Shown: positions 25,358 to 32,801, counted from the stretch's first letter. The stretch: 64,000 nt of DNA from Aquipuribacter hungaricus (GCF_042663885.1 NZ_JBHSXV010000001.1); one strand, 5' to 3'. Program-made: numbers and translations. The notes: generated from the letters alone by a model not told the origin.

Positions 25358-25579
25358 TCACTTGTAGCGGTAGACGATGCGTCCGCGGGACAGGTCGTAC
25401 GGGCTGAGCTCCACCACCACGCGGTCCTCGGGGAGGATCCGGATGTAGTGCTGCCGCATCTTCCCGGAGATGTGGGCCAGGACCTTGTGCCCGTTCTCCA
25501 GCTCGACGCGGAACATGGCGTTGGGGAGGGCTTCGACCACGCTGCCCTCGATCTCGATGACCCCGTCCTTCTTCGGCAT
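25358..25579 (-). CDS. infA: Translation initiation factor IF-1
   Basis: Binds the ribosomal A site during initiation. The 73-residue OB-fold protein reads MPKKDGVIEIEGSVVEALPN and later GKMRQHYIRILPEDRVVVEL. A GGAGG ribosome-binding site lies close to the ATG. In most actinobacteria infA directly follows map; here 4.3 kb of accessory sequence separates them, and infA has its own candidate promoter. Confidence 0.99.
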   Translation of the reverse strand: MPKKDGVIEIEGSVVEALPNAMFRVELENGHKVLAHISGKMRQHYIRILPEDRVVVELSPYDLSRGRIVYRYK

Positions 25580-25725
25580 GTGCCTCCGCTATCGCTACGT
25601 GCTCCTGGTGGGGAGCCTCATGGGTGTAGCCGCACCGGCGGTGCGACCGAGGCGACGTGTGACAGGTCCCGTCCACCCGGACCAGCCGCGGGGGGTGACG
25701 GGACAGAGCCGTGCGCCAACGGGCA

Positions 25726-25755
25726 AGCCTACGCCACGCGCGGGCGCTGGACGAA
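25726..25755 (-). promoter_or_regulatory. Candidate infA (alpha operon) promoter
   Basis: Minus strand: -35 TTCGTC (25750-25755), 18-bp spacer, -10 TAGGCT (25726-25731). It lies in the 192-bp gap between the CHAT gene stop and infA. The same gap has a small inverted repeat (CGCACC-GGC-GGTGCG, about 25631-25645). The match is modest. Confidence 0.4.
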
Positions 25756-25771
25756 ATCCGCCGGCAGCGGT

Positions 25772-28294
25772 CTACCAGCCCGAGCCGAAGCAGACGAACG
25801 GCGCCGGTGGCGAGCCGTCCGGGAGCCCTGCGAGCGCCTCGGCCAGGGCCCTCGCCGGGGCCAGGCCGGCGGCGAGGCCGCGGTGGTGGGCGGCGGCCAC
25901 CTGCGCGCTCACGCCGTCCTCCACGCGGGCGACCCCGGCGACGACGCTGCCCACGCCGGCCTGCAGGAGCGCCGCCGTCATGCCCAGGCGCTCGTCCCCC
26001 GCCCGGGTCTCGGCGCAGCCCAGCTCGCAGGCGGACAGCACGACGTGGCTGGGGAGCCTCGGCAGGTCGTGGAGCTCGTGGCCGAACAGCGGCCCGTCGG
26101 CCATCCGCAGGTGGCTGAACAGCGGGCTCTGTGGCTCGTGCACCCCGTGCGCCGCGACGTGGAGGACGTCGGCGCGGGCGGCGGCCTCGCGCGCGGCCGC
26201 GGCGTCGGCCCGCCGGGTGAGGGTGGCCCCGCCCCAGGCCCGCGACACGGCGTCGAGCTCCGCGTCCCCGTGGTCCAGGCCCGGCCCGAGGACCGCCTCG
26301 ACCCCGGCGCCTCGGGAGAACCACTCCCCCGGCCTGCCGCGCAGCCACGACGTGCCCGTCGCGCTCACCGTGACCGTGCGGCCCCGCAGCCCCTTGAGCA
26401 TCCCCCACGGCACGAGCGACAGCACCGCGGTGGGCGCGACCAGCAGCGGGCGGGCGGGGTCGAGGCCCATGACGGGCGCGAGCAGCTGCGCCGACAGGCG
26501 GGCGAGCCCGGAGGCCAGCGAGCGCCGCGCCACGTCGGCGATGACGGCCGGGGTGCCGCGGACGGCGAGCAGGTCGAGGTCGGCGCGGACGGCCCGCGCG
26601 TCCTCCACCGCACGCACGACGGGTCCCAGCGTGGCTAGCCGGGGCCGCCCGTCGCCGAGCACGACCGCCAGCAGCGTCCCCCGGTGGGCGAGGACGGCGA
26701 GCATGGCCCCGCCGGCGCCGGCGAGCCCGTCGGCGAGGCGGGCCACCGGGACGGGCCGCACCCCGGCGTCACGGGCACCGCCCGCCCCCTCGCGCTGCCA
26801 GGCCCGGTGCCGCAGCCGGCGCTCGAGCTCCGCGACGGCCCCGGTGCCCCCGGCCGCTCGCTCCCGCTCCTCGGCCCGGGCCTGGCGCAGCTGCTGCAGC
26901 CAGGCGGACTCCTCGGGGTCCCGGGGCGGGGTGACGGCGGCGGTCCGGCTGGACAGCGCACGCGTCGTCTCCGCCCAGTCCAGCACCCGGCGGGGGTCGC
27001 CCTGCGCCAGTGCACGTCCCACCGCGACCTGGGCGATCTCCTGGGCGTGCACGGCGATGGCGCTGCGCAGCTCGAGGCTGCCGAGCAGGCCCACCTGCCG
27101 CTGGAGGTCGCGGACCGCGGTGCGCAGCTCGCGGTCGGCGTCCCCCGGCCGCCCGGCCGCGTCGGCGAGGGCGGCGCGCACGCGGCGCACGCGCAGTCTC
27201 TCCACCACGCCGTCGCGGGGGCGGGGTTCCGCGGCGTCGCCCGCGGCCGAGGCGGCACCGCCCGGGTCCCGGGCCGCCAGGTGGGCCTCCGCGGCGAGCA
27301 GCCGGGCCCGCCGCGCCTCGTGCCGCAGCCCCTGCTCGTCGAACCACGCCGCCGTGCCAGTGGCCTCTCGGGCGACGGCGGCGGGACGGGACCCGGCGGC
27401 GAGCTGGGCCTGCAGCGCGAGGCAGCGCGAGCCCGCCCCCCGCGCCAGCAGGCCGCGGGAGTCGAAGCGTCGCGCGGCCCGGCGGGCCAGCCGGCGGGCG
27501 GCGGCGTCCTCGCCGAGTGCGAGCCTCACCCGCGCCAGCTGGTGCTCGGCCTCGGCCTGCTCGTAGCTGTTGCGGTGCCGCCCGAAGGTGGCGGCCGCCT
27601 GCTCCAGGTCGTCGGCGGCCTCGACCAGCAGCCCGGCAGCGAGCAGCACCTCCGCGCGGTTGGCCAGGCACTTGGCGGCGAGCACCGGCGACAGCGCACC
27701 GAGGACCGGCGCGACGGCCTCCAGGCCCCGCAGGGCGGCGGGGAGGTCGCCGGCGAGCATGAGGCAGTAGGCGAGGTTGGCCGACGCCATGGCGGTGGCC
27801 AGGTCGGAGCCGGTGCGCCGGGCCAGGGCGAGCGCCGCCTCGAAGTCGGCCCGGGCCCCGACCAGGTCGCGCGCCTCCATGGCGACGACCCCGCGGTTGA
27901 GGTGGACCGTGCAGCGGGTGTCCTCCTCCTCGGCGGGCACGAGCTCCAGCGCCCGGTCGAAGGCGCGTCGCGCGGCCCGGTCCCCGCTGCGCTGCAGCAG
28001 CAGCCCGCGGTTGATCTCGACGCGGCCGCGCAGGGCGTCGTCCACCGCCGGGTCCGCGGCCACCTCGTCGAGCAGGGCCATGCCCTCCTCCACCGACGTC
28101 GTCACGGCGACGTGGTACGCCTGGTGGACGAGGATGCGCGCGCGCAGGGCCGGACCGGGACGGGCGTCCAGCGCCCTGGCGGCCCACCGCCGGGCCGCCT
28201 GGTCGTCCCCCACCTCGGCGGCGGCGACCGCACGCTCGAGGAACGTCTCGGCCACGCCGGATGGTCCCGCCGGGAGCGGCCGGGTGTCCAGCAC
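25772..28294 (-). CDS. TPR-CHAT caspase-like cysteine peptidase
   Basis: An 840-residue protein without signal peptide or clear membrane helix, so probably cytoplasmic. Residues ~15-420 are tandem helical repeats of tetratricopeptide type (e.g. INRGLLLQRSGDRAARRAFDRAL, then LNRGVVAMEARDLVGARADFEAAL). The C-terminal ~280 residues form a CHAT domain: catalytic His716 in HVAAHG, catalytic Cys756 in VLSACELG, and the closing FVCFGSGW. CHAT proteins are clan CD peptidases related to caspases and separase; TPR regions usually bind substrates or regulators. The catalytic dyad is intact. The start (GTG 28294) is uncertain; GTG 28256 is possible. It lies downstream of the repeat protein and 42-aa ORF, splitting map from infA. 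The biological substrate is unknown. Confidence 0.85.
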   Translation of the reverse strand: MLDTRPLPAGPSGVAETFLERAVAAAEVGDDQAARRWAARALDARPGPALRARILVHQAYHVAVTTSVEEGMALLDEVAADPAVDDALRGRVEINRGLLLQRSGDRAARRAFDRALELVPAEEEDTRCTVHLNRGVVAMEARDLVGARADFEAALALARRTGSDLATAMASANLAYCLMLAGDLPAALRGLEAVAPVLGALSPVLAAKCLANRAEVLLAAGLLVEAADDLEQAAATFGRHRNSYEQAEAEHQLARVRLALGEDAAARRLARRAARRFDSRGLLARGAGSRCLALQAQLAAGSRPAAVAREATGTAAWFDEQGLRHEARRARLLAAEAHLAARDPGGAASAAGDAAEPRPRDGVVERLRVRRVRAALADAAGRPGDADRELRTAVRDLQRQVGLLGSLELRSAIAVHAQEIAQVAVGRALAQGDPRRVLDWAETTRALSSRTAAVTPPRDPEESAWLQQLRQARAEERERAAGGTGAVAELERRLRHRAWQREGAGGARDAGVRPVPVARLADGLAGAGGAMLAVLAHRGTLLAVVLGDGRPRLATLGPVVRAVEDARAVRADLDLLAVRGTPAVIADVARRSLASGLARLSAQLLAPVMGLDPARPLLVAPTAVLSLVPWGMLKGLRGRTVTVSATGTSWLRGRPGEWFSRGAGVEAVLGPGLDHGDAELDAVSRAWGGATLTRRADAAAAREAAARADVLHVAAHGVHEPQSPLFSHLRMADGPLFGHELHDLPRLPSHVVLSACELGCAETRAGDERLGMTAALLQAGVGSVVAGVARVEDGVSAQVAAAHHRGLAAGLAPARALAEALAGLPDGSPPAPFVCFGSGW

Positions 28295-28333
28295 CGACCG
28301 TGGGCGTGGGGCCCGGTGAGACGCCGCGGCACC

Positions 28334-28613
28334 CGCGGAGTCGTCGTCGACCGAGCCGGTCCCCCAGCCCGATGCCGAAGGCGACCGCGCAGCCGTTATC
28401 GACCGCGCCGGTCCCCCGGCGCGACGCCGAGGGCCACCGCGCAGCCGTCGTCGACCGAGCCGGTCCCCCGCCCGACGCCGAGGACCACCGCGCAGCCGTC
28501 ATCGACCGCCCCGGTCCCCCACCCCTACGCGAGGACCACCGCGCAGCCGTCGTCGACCGAGGCGGTCCCCCGCCCGACGCCGAGGGCCAACGGGCCGCCG
28601 TCGTCGACCGAGC
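28334..28613. repeat. Tandem array of about 5.5 units of 51-52 nt upstream of the CHAT gene
   Basis: Units begin at about 28337, 28388, 28440, 28491, 28542 and 28592. Consensus core is ACCGCGCAGCCGTC(G/A)TCGACC, followed by a conserved CCGGTCCCCCGCCCGACGCC stretch. Three spacings are 51 nt and one is 52 nt, so no single reading frame crosses the array. It begins about 40 bp upstream of the CHAT start and could be its 5' control region. The core is shared with the array at 2221-2351. The remaining 28614-28740 of this 446-bp gap shows no gene or clear site. Confidence 0.85.
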
Positions 28614-28740
28614 CCGTCCTCAAGGACCCGGTCGTCGCCGTCCGAGGACCGGGGCCAGCCGGTGCGACGGGCGGCGACGGCCGCCGTCTCTGCTCACGCC
28701 AGCGCCGGCACCCCCTGAGGAGCGGGGCCCGCATCCGCCG

Positions 28741-28869
28741 TCAGACGACCGGCCGGGTGAACCCACCGGTGGGGCGCGGCCCGGACTTCTCCGGGGTCAG
28801 CACGTCGTCGTCGACCGGCACGCCCTCCTCCTCCGGCTCCGGCGGGGTCGTGTCCTGGGGCTTCGGCAT
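28741..28869 (-). CDS. 42-residue acidic small protein
   Basis: ATG at 28869 preceded by overlapping GGAGG ribosome-binding sites, 7 nt away. The product begins MPKPQDTTPPEPEEEGVPVD and ends with a Gly/Pro/Arg-rich tail (…GGFTRPVV). It is acidic in the first half, proline-rich, with no signal peptide or membrane helix, and is likely disordered. No family recognised. Its position between the repeat-protein gene and the CHAT peptidase gene, all on one strand, suggests a role in the same system (for example peptidase regulator or adaptor), but this is inference. A hairpin immediately upstream partly covers its ribosome-binding site. Confidence 0.55.
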   Translation of the reverse strand: MPKPQDTTPPEPEEEGVPVDDDVLTPEKSGPRPTGGFTRPVV

Positions 28870-28879
28870 CCGTGGTCCT

Positions 28880-28927
28880 CCTCCTCGTGGGCACCGGGCG
28901 GGCCCCGGTGCTCCTGCGACGAGGAGG
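28880..28927 (-). promoter_or_regulatory. Hairpin enclosing the small ORF's ribosome-binding site
   Basis: In the minus-strand transcript, CCTCCTCGT (28927-28919) can pair with ACGAGGAGG (28888-28880). Nested inside is an 8-bp stem, GCACCGGG/CCCGGTGC, with a 5-nt loop (28911-28891). The 3' arm contains one GGAGG and half of the second one serving the 42-aa ORF. It could occlude translation, or act as a terminator/attenuator after the repeat gene. Confidence 0.55.
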
Positions 28928-28981
28928 CGCCCGACCGGGGCTTGATACCTGCGGCCCGGGCCGGCCGCGCGGGTCAGCGGG

Positions 28982-29635
28982 TCAGCGGGCTCTGAAGAAG
29001 CGGGCGGGCCCTGACGCCGACTCGACGTCGGCGGACGACGCGAGGGACGGGGACGCGTAGGGCAGGTAGGACGTGTACGGCAGGTAGGACTTGTAGGGCA
29101 GGTACGACGCGGCGGTCCCGGCCTCGTACGGCAGGTAGGACTTGTAGGGCAGGTAGGACTTGTAGGGCAGGTAGGACTTGTAGGGCAGGTAGGACTTGTA
29201 CGGCAGGTAGGACTTGTAGGGCAGGTAGGACTTGTAGGGCAGGTAGGACTTGTACGGCAGGTAGGACTTGTACGGCAGGTAGGACTTGTAGGGCAGGTAC
29301 GACGCGGCGGTCCCGGCCTCGTACGGCAGGTAGGACTTGTAGGGCAGGTAAGACTTGTAGGGCAGGTAGCTCTTGTAGGGCAGGTAGCTCTTGTACGGCA
29401 GGTAGCTCTTGTACGGCAGGTACGACTTGTACGGCAGGTACGACGCCGCTGCGGTCCCCGCCTCGTACGGCAGGTAGCTCTTGTAGGGCAGGTACGACTT
29501 GTACGGCAGGTACGACGCGGCCGGGGCAGACGTGGTCGCCGACGCCGGGGCCGCCGTGAGCACGGCACCCCCCAGCAGGGCGGTCAGCAGGAGGGCGGAG
29601 ACGGCGAGGACACGGGAGCGCAGGCGAAGGAGCAC
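28982..29635 (-). CDS. Secreted SYLPYK hexapeptide-repeat protein
   Basis: A 217-residue precursor. Residues 1-33 form a Sec signal peptide: basic start (LLRLRSR), hydrophobic core, and AxA cleavage motif ending PASA. The mature part is 23 hexapeptides SYLPY(K/E/T/A) in four blocks of 3, 7, 10 and 3. The first three blocks end in SYLPYE followed by AGTAA(A). Lysine ends 18 units, glutamate 3, Thr and Ala one each. Tyrosine exceeds 20% of residues. The C-terminal ~27 residues are Ser/Ala-rich and end FFRAR, without LPXTG or a membrane anchor. I recognise no family. Regular Glu-AGTAA punctuation suggests a polyprotein precursor or a Tyr/Lys adhesive or wall polymer; both are inference. GTG start with AAAGG upstream. 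Confidence 0.85.
   Translation of the reverse strand: MLLRLRSRVLAVSALLLTALLGGAVLTAAPASATTSAPAASYLPYKSYLPYKSYLPYEAGTAAASYLPYKSYLPYKSYLPYKSYLPYKSYLPYKSYLPYKSYLPYEAGTAASYLPYKSYLPYKSYLPYKSYLPYKSYLPYKSYLPYKSYLPYKSYLPYKSYLPYKSYLPYEAGTAASYLPYKSYLPYTSYLPYASPSLASSADVESASGPARFFRAR
29054..29515 (-). repeat. 18-bp coding tandem repeat (23 units)
   Basis: The DNA of the SYLPY(K/E/T/A) region: 462 bp, 154 codons, equal to 23 hexapeptides plus three AGTAA(A) spacers. Leu is always CTG, but Ser alternates among TCC, TCG, TCT and AGC in block-specific fashion. TCN and AGC cannot interconvert by one silent change, so the peptide appears selectively maintained. Confidence 0.95.
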
Positions 29636-29677
29636 AGGGACGACCTTTCACGCGGTGGCACGGACCTGGACAGGCAC

Positions 29678-29706
29678 AGGGCACCAGCAGCACCCAGCCC
29701 TGTCAA
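29678..29706 (-). promoter_or_regulatory. Candidate promoter of the SYLPYK gene
   Basis: Minus strand: a consensus -35 TTGACA (29701-29706), 17-bp spacer, then TGCCCT (29678-29683), a weak -10. Expected start about 35 bp upstream of the GTG. It would drive the cassette independently of map. The rest of the map-cassette gap (29707-29885) shows nothing else. Confidence 0.4.
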
Positions 29707-29885
29707 TCGCGGGAACCGGCCTGTGACCAGCACTCTCACCAGCACGGACGCCGATCTCACGGCCCGTGACCACGCTCTACCCGGTCGGCCCAGGGCGCGC
29801 TCCCACGGACGGCCCAGAGCCGCTGCGCCCCGTCGCTCGGCGCGCGCCCGCGCCACCCGCCCGGCGGGCGGTGCCGGTGCAGCGG

Positions 29886-30734
29886 TCAGACGTCGACGAG
29901 GGAGGACACGGCCACCCCGGCGGCACCGAGCCGCTCGGCCCCGCCGTCGACGGCCGTGAGCACGAACAACCCGTCCGGCAGCACCGCCACCGAGTGCTCC
30001 GCGTGCGCCGCGCGCGAGCCGTCCAGGGTCACCACGGTCCAGCCGTCGGCCAGGGTCCGGGACGCGGGCGAGCCCACGGTGAGCATCGGCTCCACCGCGA
30101 CGCACAGGCCCTCGCGGACCTTGGGCGAGCGCCCCTGGGCCCGGTAGTTGAGCACCTCGGGCGGCTGGTGCATGGCCGTGCCGATGCCATGGCCGGTGTA
30201 CTCCTCGACCAGGCCCCAGCGGCCGTCCTGCTCCTGGGCGACGAAGTCGTCGACGGCCTCGCCGACCCGGCCGAGAGGTGCTCCGACCCGCAGCGCGGCG
30301 ATCCCGCGCCACATCGCCTCCTCGGTGGCGGCGACGAGCTCGCGGTCGACGGCGGAGGAGACGTCGCTGCCGTCCTCGGCCGGGACCACGAGCGAGACCG
30401 CGGAGTCCCCGTGCCAGCCGTCCACCACCGCGCCGCAGTCGACGCTCAGCACGTCCCCGGCCCGCAGCACCGCGGAGCCGGGGATGCCGTGGACGACCTG
30501 CTCGTTGACCGACGTGCACACGGTCTTGGGGAAGCCGTGGTAGCCGAAGAAGTTCGACGTGGCGCCGGCGTCACGGATGACGCCGGCCGCCACCGCGTCC
30601 AGGTCGTCCGTCGTCACGCCGGGACGGACCGCGAGGCGCACCTGCGCCAGCGCCTCGGCCACGACGAGGCCGGCACGGCGCATGGTGCGCACCTGCTCGA
30701 CGGTCTTGTACTCGATGCGCTCGCGCCCGAACAT
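29886..30734 (-). CDS. map: Type I methionine aminopeptidase
   Basis: Removes N-terminal Met from nascent proteins. In 282 residues the five metal ligands are visible: Asp in VDCGAVVDGWHGD (two), His in TGHGIGTAMH, Glu in VEPMLTVG and Glu in HAEHSVAV. GYHGFPKTVCTSVNEQVVHGIP precedes them. It is 30 bp downstream of adk. The order secY-adk-map is standard, but infA does not follow directly. Confidence 0.98.
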   Translation of the reverse strand: MFGRERIEYKTVEQVRTMRRAGLVVAEALAQVRLAVRPGVTTDDLDAVAAGVIRDAGATSNFFGYHGFPKTVCTSVNEQVVHGIPGSAVLRAGDVLSVDCGAVVDGWHGDSAVSLVVPAEDGSDVSSAVDRELVAATEEAMWRGIAALRVGAPLGRVGEAVDDFVAQEQDGRWGLVEEYTGHGIGTAMHQPPEVLNYRAQGRSPKVREGLCVAVEPMLTVGSPASRTLADGWTVVTLDGSRAAHAEHSVAVLPDGLFVLTAVDGGAERLGAAGVAVSSLVDV

Positions 30735-30764
30735 CAGGTGGACCTCGCCCGGGACCGCGGCACG

Positions 30765-31340
30765 TCAGACGGCGTCGACGCCGATGGCGGCGAGCAGCCG
30801 GGCGGTGACGTCGTCCATGGCACCCATGCCGTCCACGCGGACCAGCAGGCCACGCTCGGCGTAGAGCTGGGCCAGGGGGGCCGTCTGCTCGGTGTAGACG
30901 TCGAGGCGGTGGCGGACCACGTCCTCGGTGTCGTCGCTGCGGCCCTGCTCCTGCGCCCGCCGGGTGAGCCGCTGGACGACCTCGTCGGTGTCCGCGGTGA
31001 TCTCCACGACGTGGTCCAGCCGCGAACCCTGGGCGCCCAGCATCGAGTCCAGCTGGGTGACCTGGTCGGCTGTGCGCGGGTAGCCGTCGAGCAGGAAGCC
31101 GTCGACGGCGTCCGGCTCCGCCAGGCGGTCGGCGACCATCGCGTTGGTCACCGTGTCGGGGACGTACTCCCCCGCGTCCATGTAGCTCTTCGCCGTGACC
31201 CCGAGCTCGGTGCCCTCGGTGACGTTGCGGCGGAAGATATCGCCGGTGGAGATGGCGGGGACGCCCAGCCGGCTCGCGAGCCTGGCGGCCTGGGTGCCCT
31301 TGCCCGCGCCGGGGGGGCCCAGCAGCACGAGACGCGTCAC
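30765..31340 (-). CDS. adk: Adenylate kinase
   Basis: Interconverts ATP+AMP and 2 ADP. The 191-residue protein begins VTRLVLLGPPGAGKGTQAAR with the P-loop at residues 8-15, then STGDIFR and FLLDGYPRT. The lid is the short form without a zinc site, usual in actinobacteria. The GTG start at 31340 overlaps the secY stop (GTGA). Confidence 0.98.
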   Translation of the reverse strand: MTRLVLLGPPGAGKGTQAARLASRLGVPAISTGDIFRRNVTEGTELGVTAKSYMDAGEYVPDTVTNAMVADRLAEPDAVDGFLLDGYPRTADQVTQLDSMLGAQGSRLDHVVEITADTDEVVQRLTRRAQEQGRSDDTEDVVRHRLDVYTEQTAPLAQLYAERGLLVRVDGMGAMDDVTARLLAAIGVDAV

Positions 31341-32644
31341 CGCAGGAACCCCTCGTAGTTGCGCTGCTGCAGCTGCGACTGGATCTGCTTGACGGTCTCC
31401 AGGCCGACCCCGACGACGATGAGGATCGACGTGCCGCCGAAGGGGAAGTTCTGGTTGGCGTCCACGAGCACGAGCGCCACGAGCGGGATGAGCGCGACCA
31501 GGGCCAGGTAGATCGAGCCCGGGAACGTGATGCGCGTGATGACGTAGTCCAGGTACTCCGCCGTCGGGCGGCCGGCACGGATGCCGGGGATGAACCCGCC
31601 GTACTTGCGCATGTTCTCCGCGACCTCGTCCGGGTTGAACGTGATGGCCACGTAGAAGTAGGTGAAGAAGATGATGAGCGCGACGTAGGCGAGCATGTAG
31701 AGCGGGTGGTCGCCGCTGACGAAGTACCGGCCGATCCACGCCGCCCACTCCGACTCCGGCGAGAACTGGCTGACCAGCGCCGGCAGGTACAGCAGCGAGC
31801 TGGCGAAGATGACGGGGATGACGCCCGCCATGTTGACCTTGAGCGGGATGTACGTGCTGGTCCCGCCGTAGGCCTTCTGGCCCACCATGCGCTTGGCGTA
31901 CTGCACCGGGATGCGGCGCTGGCTCTGCTCGACGAGGACGACCAGGACGACGATGACCAGGCCGATGGCGATGACGAGCAGCATCGTCTCGAACGAGCGC
32001 TGCGTCGCGATGCTCCACAGCGAGCTCGGGAACGTGGCGGCGATCGAGGTGAAGATGAGCAGGGACATGCCGTTGCCGACGCCCTTGGCGGTGATGAGCT
32101 CGCCCAGCCACATGATGAGGCCGGTGCCGGCGGTCATCGTGGTGATCATGAGCAGGATGACCGGGAGGCTCTGGTCCGGGATCGTCGGGAAGGCGTCCGG
32201 GCTGCACGCGCCGCCGAAGATGGCGTTGGTGCGGGCCAGCGAGACGAACGTCGTCGACTGCAGGATCGCCAGGCCGATGGTCAGGTAGCGCGTGTACTGC
32301 GTGAGCTTGGCCGTGCCGGTCTGGCCCTCGGCCTTGAGCTCCTCGAACCGCGGGATCACCACGGTGAGCAGCTGCACGATGATGCTCGCGGTGATGTACG
32401 GGAGGATCCCGAGCGCGAAGATCGACAGCTGCAGGAGCGCGCCGCCGCTGAACAGGTTGATGAGGCCGAAGACGCCGGTCGTCTCGACGAGCGCCAGGCA
32501 CTCGCGGACGTTCCCGAAGTCGACGCCGGGGGTGGGGATGAAGGACCCGAGGCGGAAGATCGCCATGATGCCGAGCGTGAAGAGGATCTTCGCCCGGAGA
32601 TCTGGGGTCCGGAACGCGCTGACGAACGCGCCGAGGCTGACCAC
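31337..32644 (-). CDS. secY: Preprotein translocase subunit SecY
   Basis: Channel-forming subunit of the Sec translocon, about ten membrane helices, 435 residues. It starts GTG at 32644 (VVSLGAFVSAFRTPDLRAKI) with AGGAGG 5 nt upstream. Conserved segments include IFRLGSFIPTPGVD, FALGILPYITASIIVQLLTV and the cytosolic loop before TYFYVAITFNPDEVAENM. It is separated from rplO by a strong hairpin, so secY-adk-map may have its own promoter. Confidence 0.98.
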   Translation of the reverse strand: MVSLGAFVSAFRTPDLRAKILFTLGIMAIFRLGSFIPTPGVDFGNVRECLALVETTGVFGLINLFSGGALLQLSIFALGILPYITASIIVQLLTVVIPRFEELKAEGQTGTAKLTQYTRYLTIGLAILQSTTFVSLARTNAIFGGACSPDAFPTIPDQSLPVILLMITTMTAGTGLIMWLGELITAKGVGNGMSLLIFTSIAATFPSSLWSIATQRSFETMLLVIAIGLVIVVLVVLVEQSQRRIPVQYAKRMVGQKAYGGTSTYIPLKVNMAGVIPVIFASSLLYLPALVSQFSPESEWAAWIGRYFVSGDHPLYMLAYVALIIFFTYFYVAITFNPDEVAENMRKYGGFIPGIRAGRPTAEYLDYVITRITFPGSIYLALVALIPLVALVLVDANQNFPFGGTSILIVVGVGLETVKQIQSQLQQRNYEGFLR

Positions 32645-32732
32645 GACTACCTCCTGAGGGGCCCGGGACGGGGCACGGGGACGGTCTGGCCGCCCGATGG
32701 ACCGGGACCGCCCGGCGTCCCGGACCCTAACA

Positions 32733-32763
32733 CCAGGACCGGGGCACGAGGCCCCGGTCCTGG
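32733..32763. terminator. Hairpin between rplO and secY
   Basis: Perfect 13-bp stem CCAGGACCGGGGC/GCCCCGGTCCTGG with loop ACGAG. On the transcribed strand it is followed by TGTTAGG, not a clear U-run. Probably a terminator or attenuator that lowers spc-operon transcription into secY. Confidence 0.7.
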
Positions 32764-32801
32764 GTGGGTGCGGGACGCCGGCGGTCACCGGCGGTGGGAC
32801 G

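Noticed and set aside
28334..28613. Possible CRISPR array (repeated cores about 51 nt apart)
   Set aside because: The supposed spacers are nearly identical to one another, cores are degenerate, and no cas genes are nearby.
28295..28740. Possible repeat protein with VDDGCAV-type units encoded on the minus strand
   Set aside because: A 52-nt unit and internal indels shift the frame between units, so no continuous reading frame crosses the array.
28982..29635. Spider-silk-like or collagen-like contaminant interpretation of the repeat gene
   Set aside because: Codon use and GC match the neighbours, a bacterial Sec signal peptide is present, and flanking genes are chromosomal housekeeping genes.
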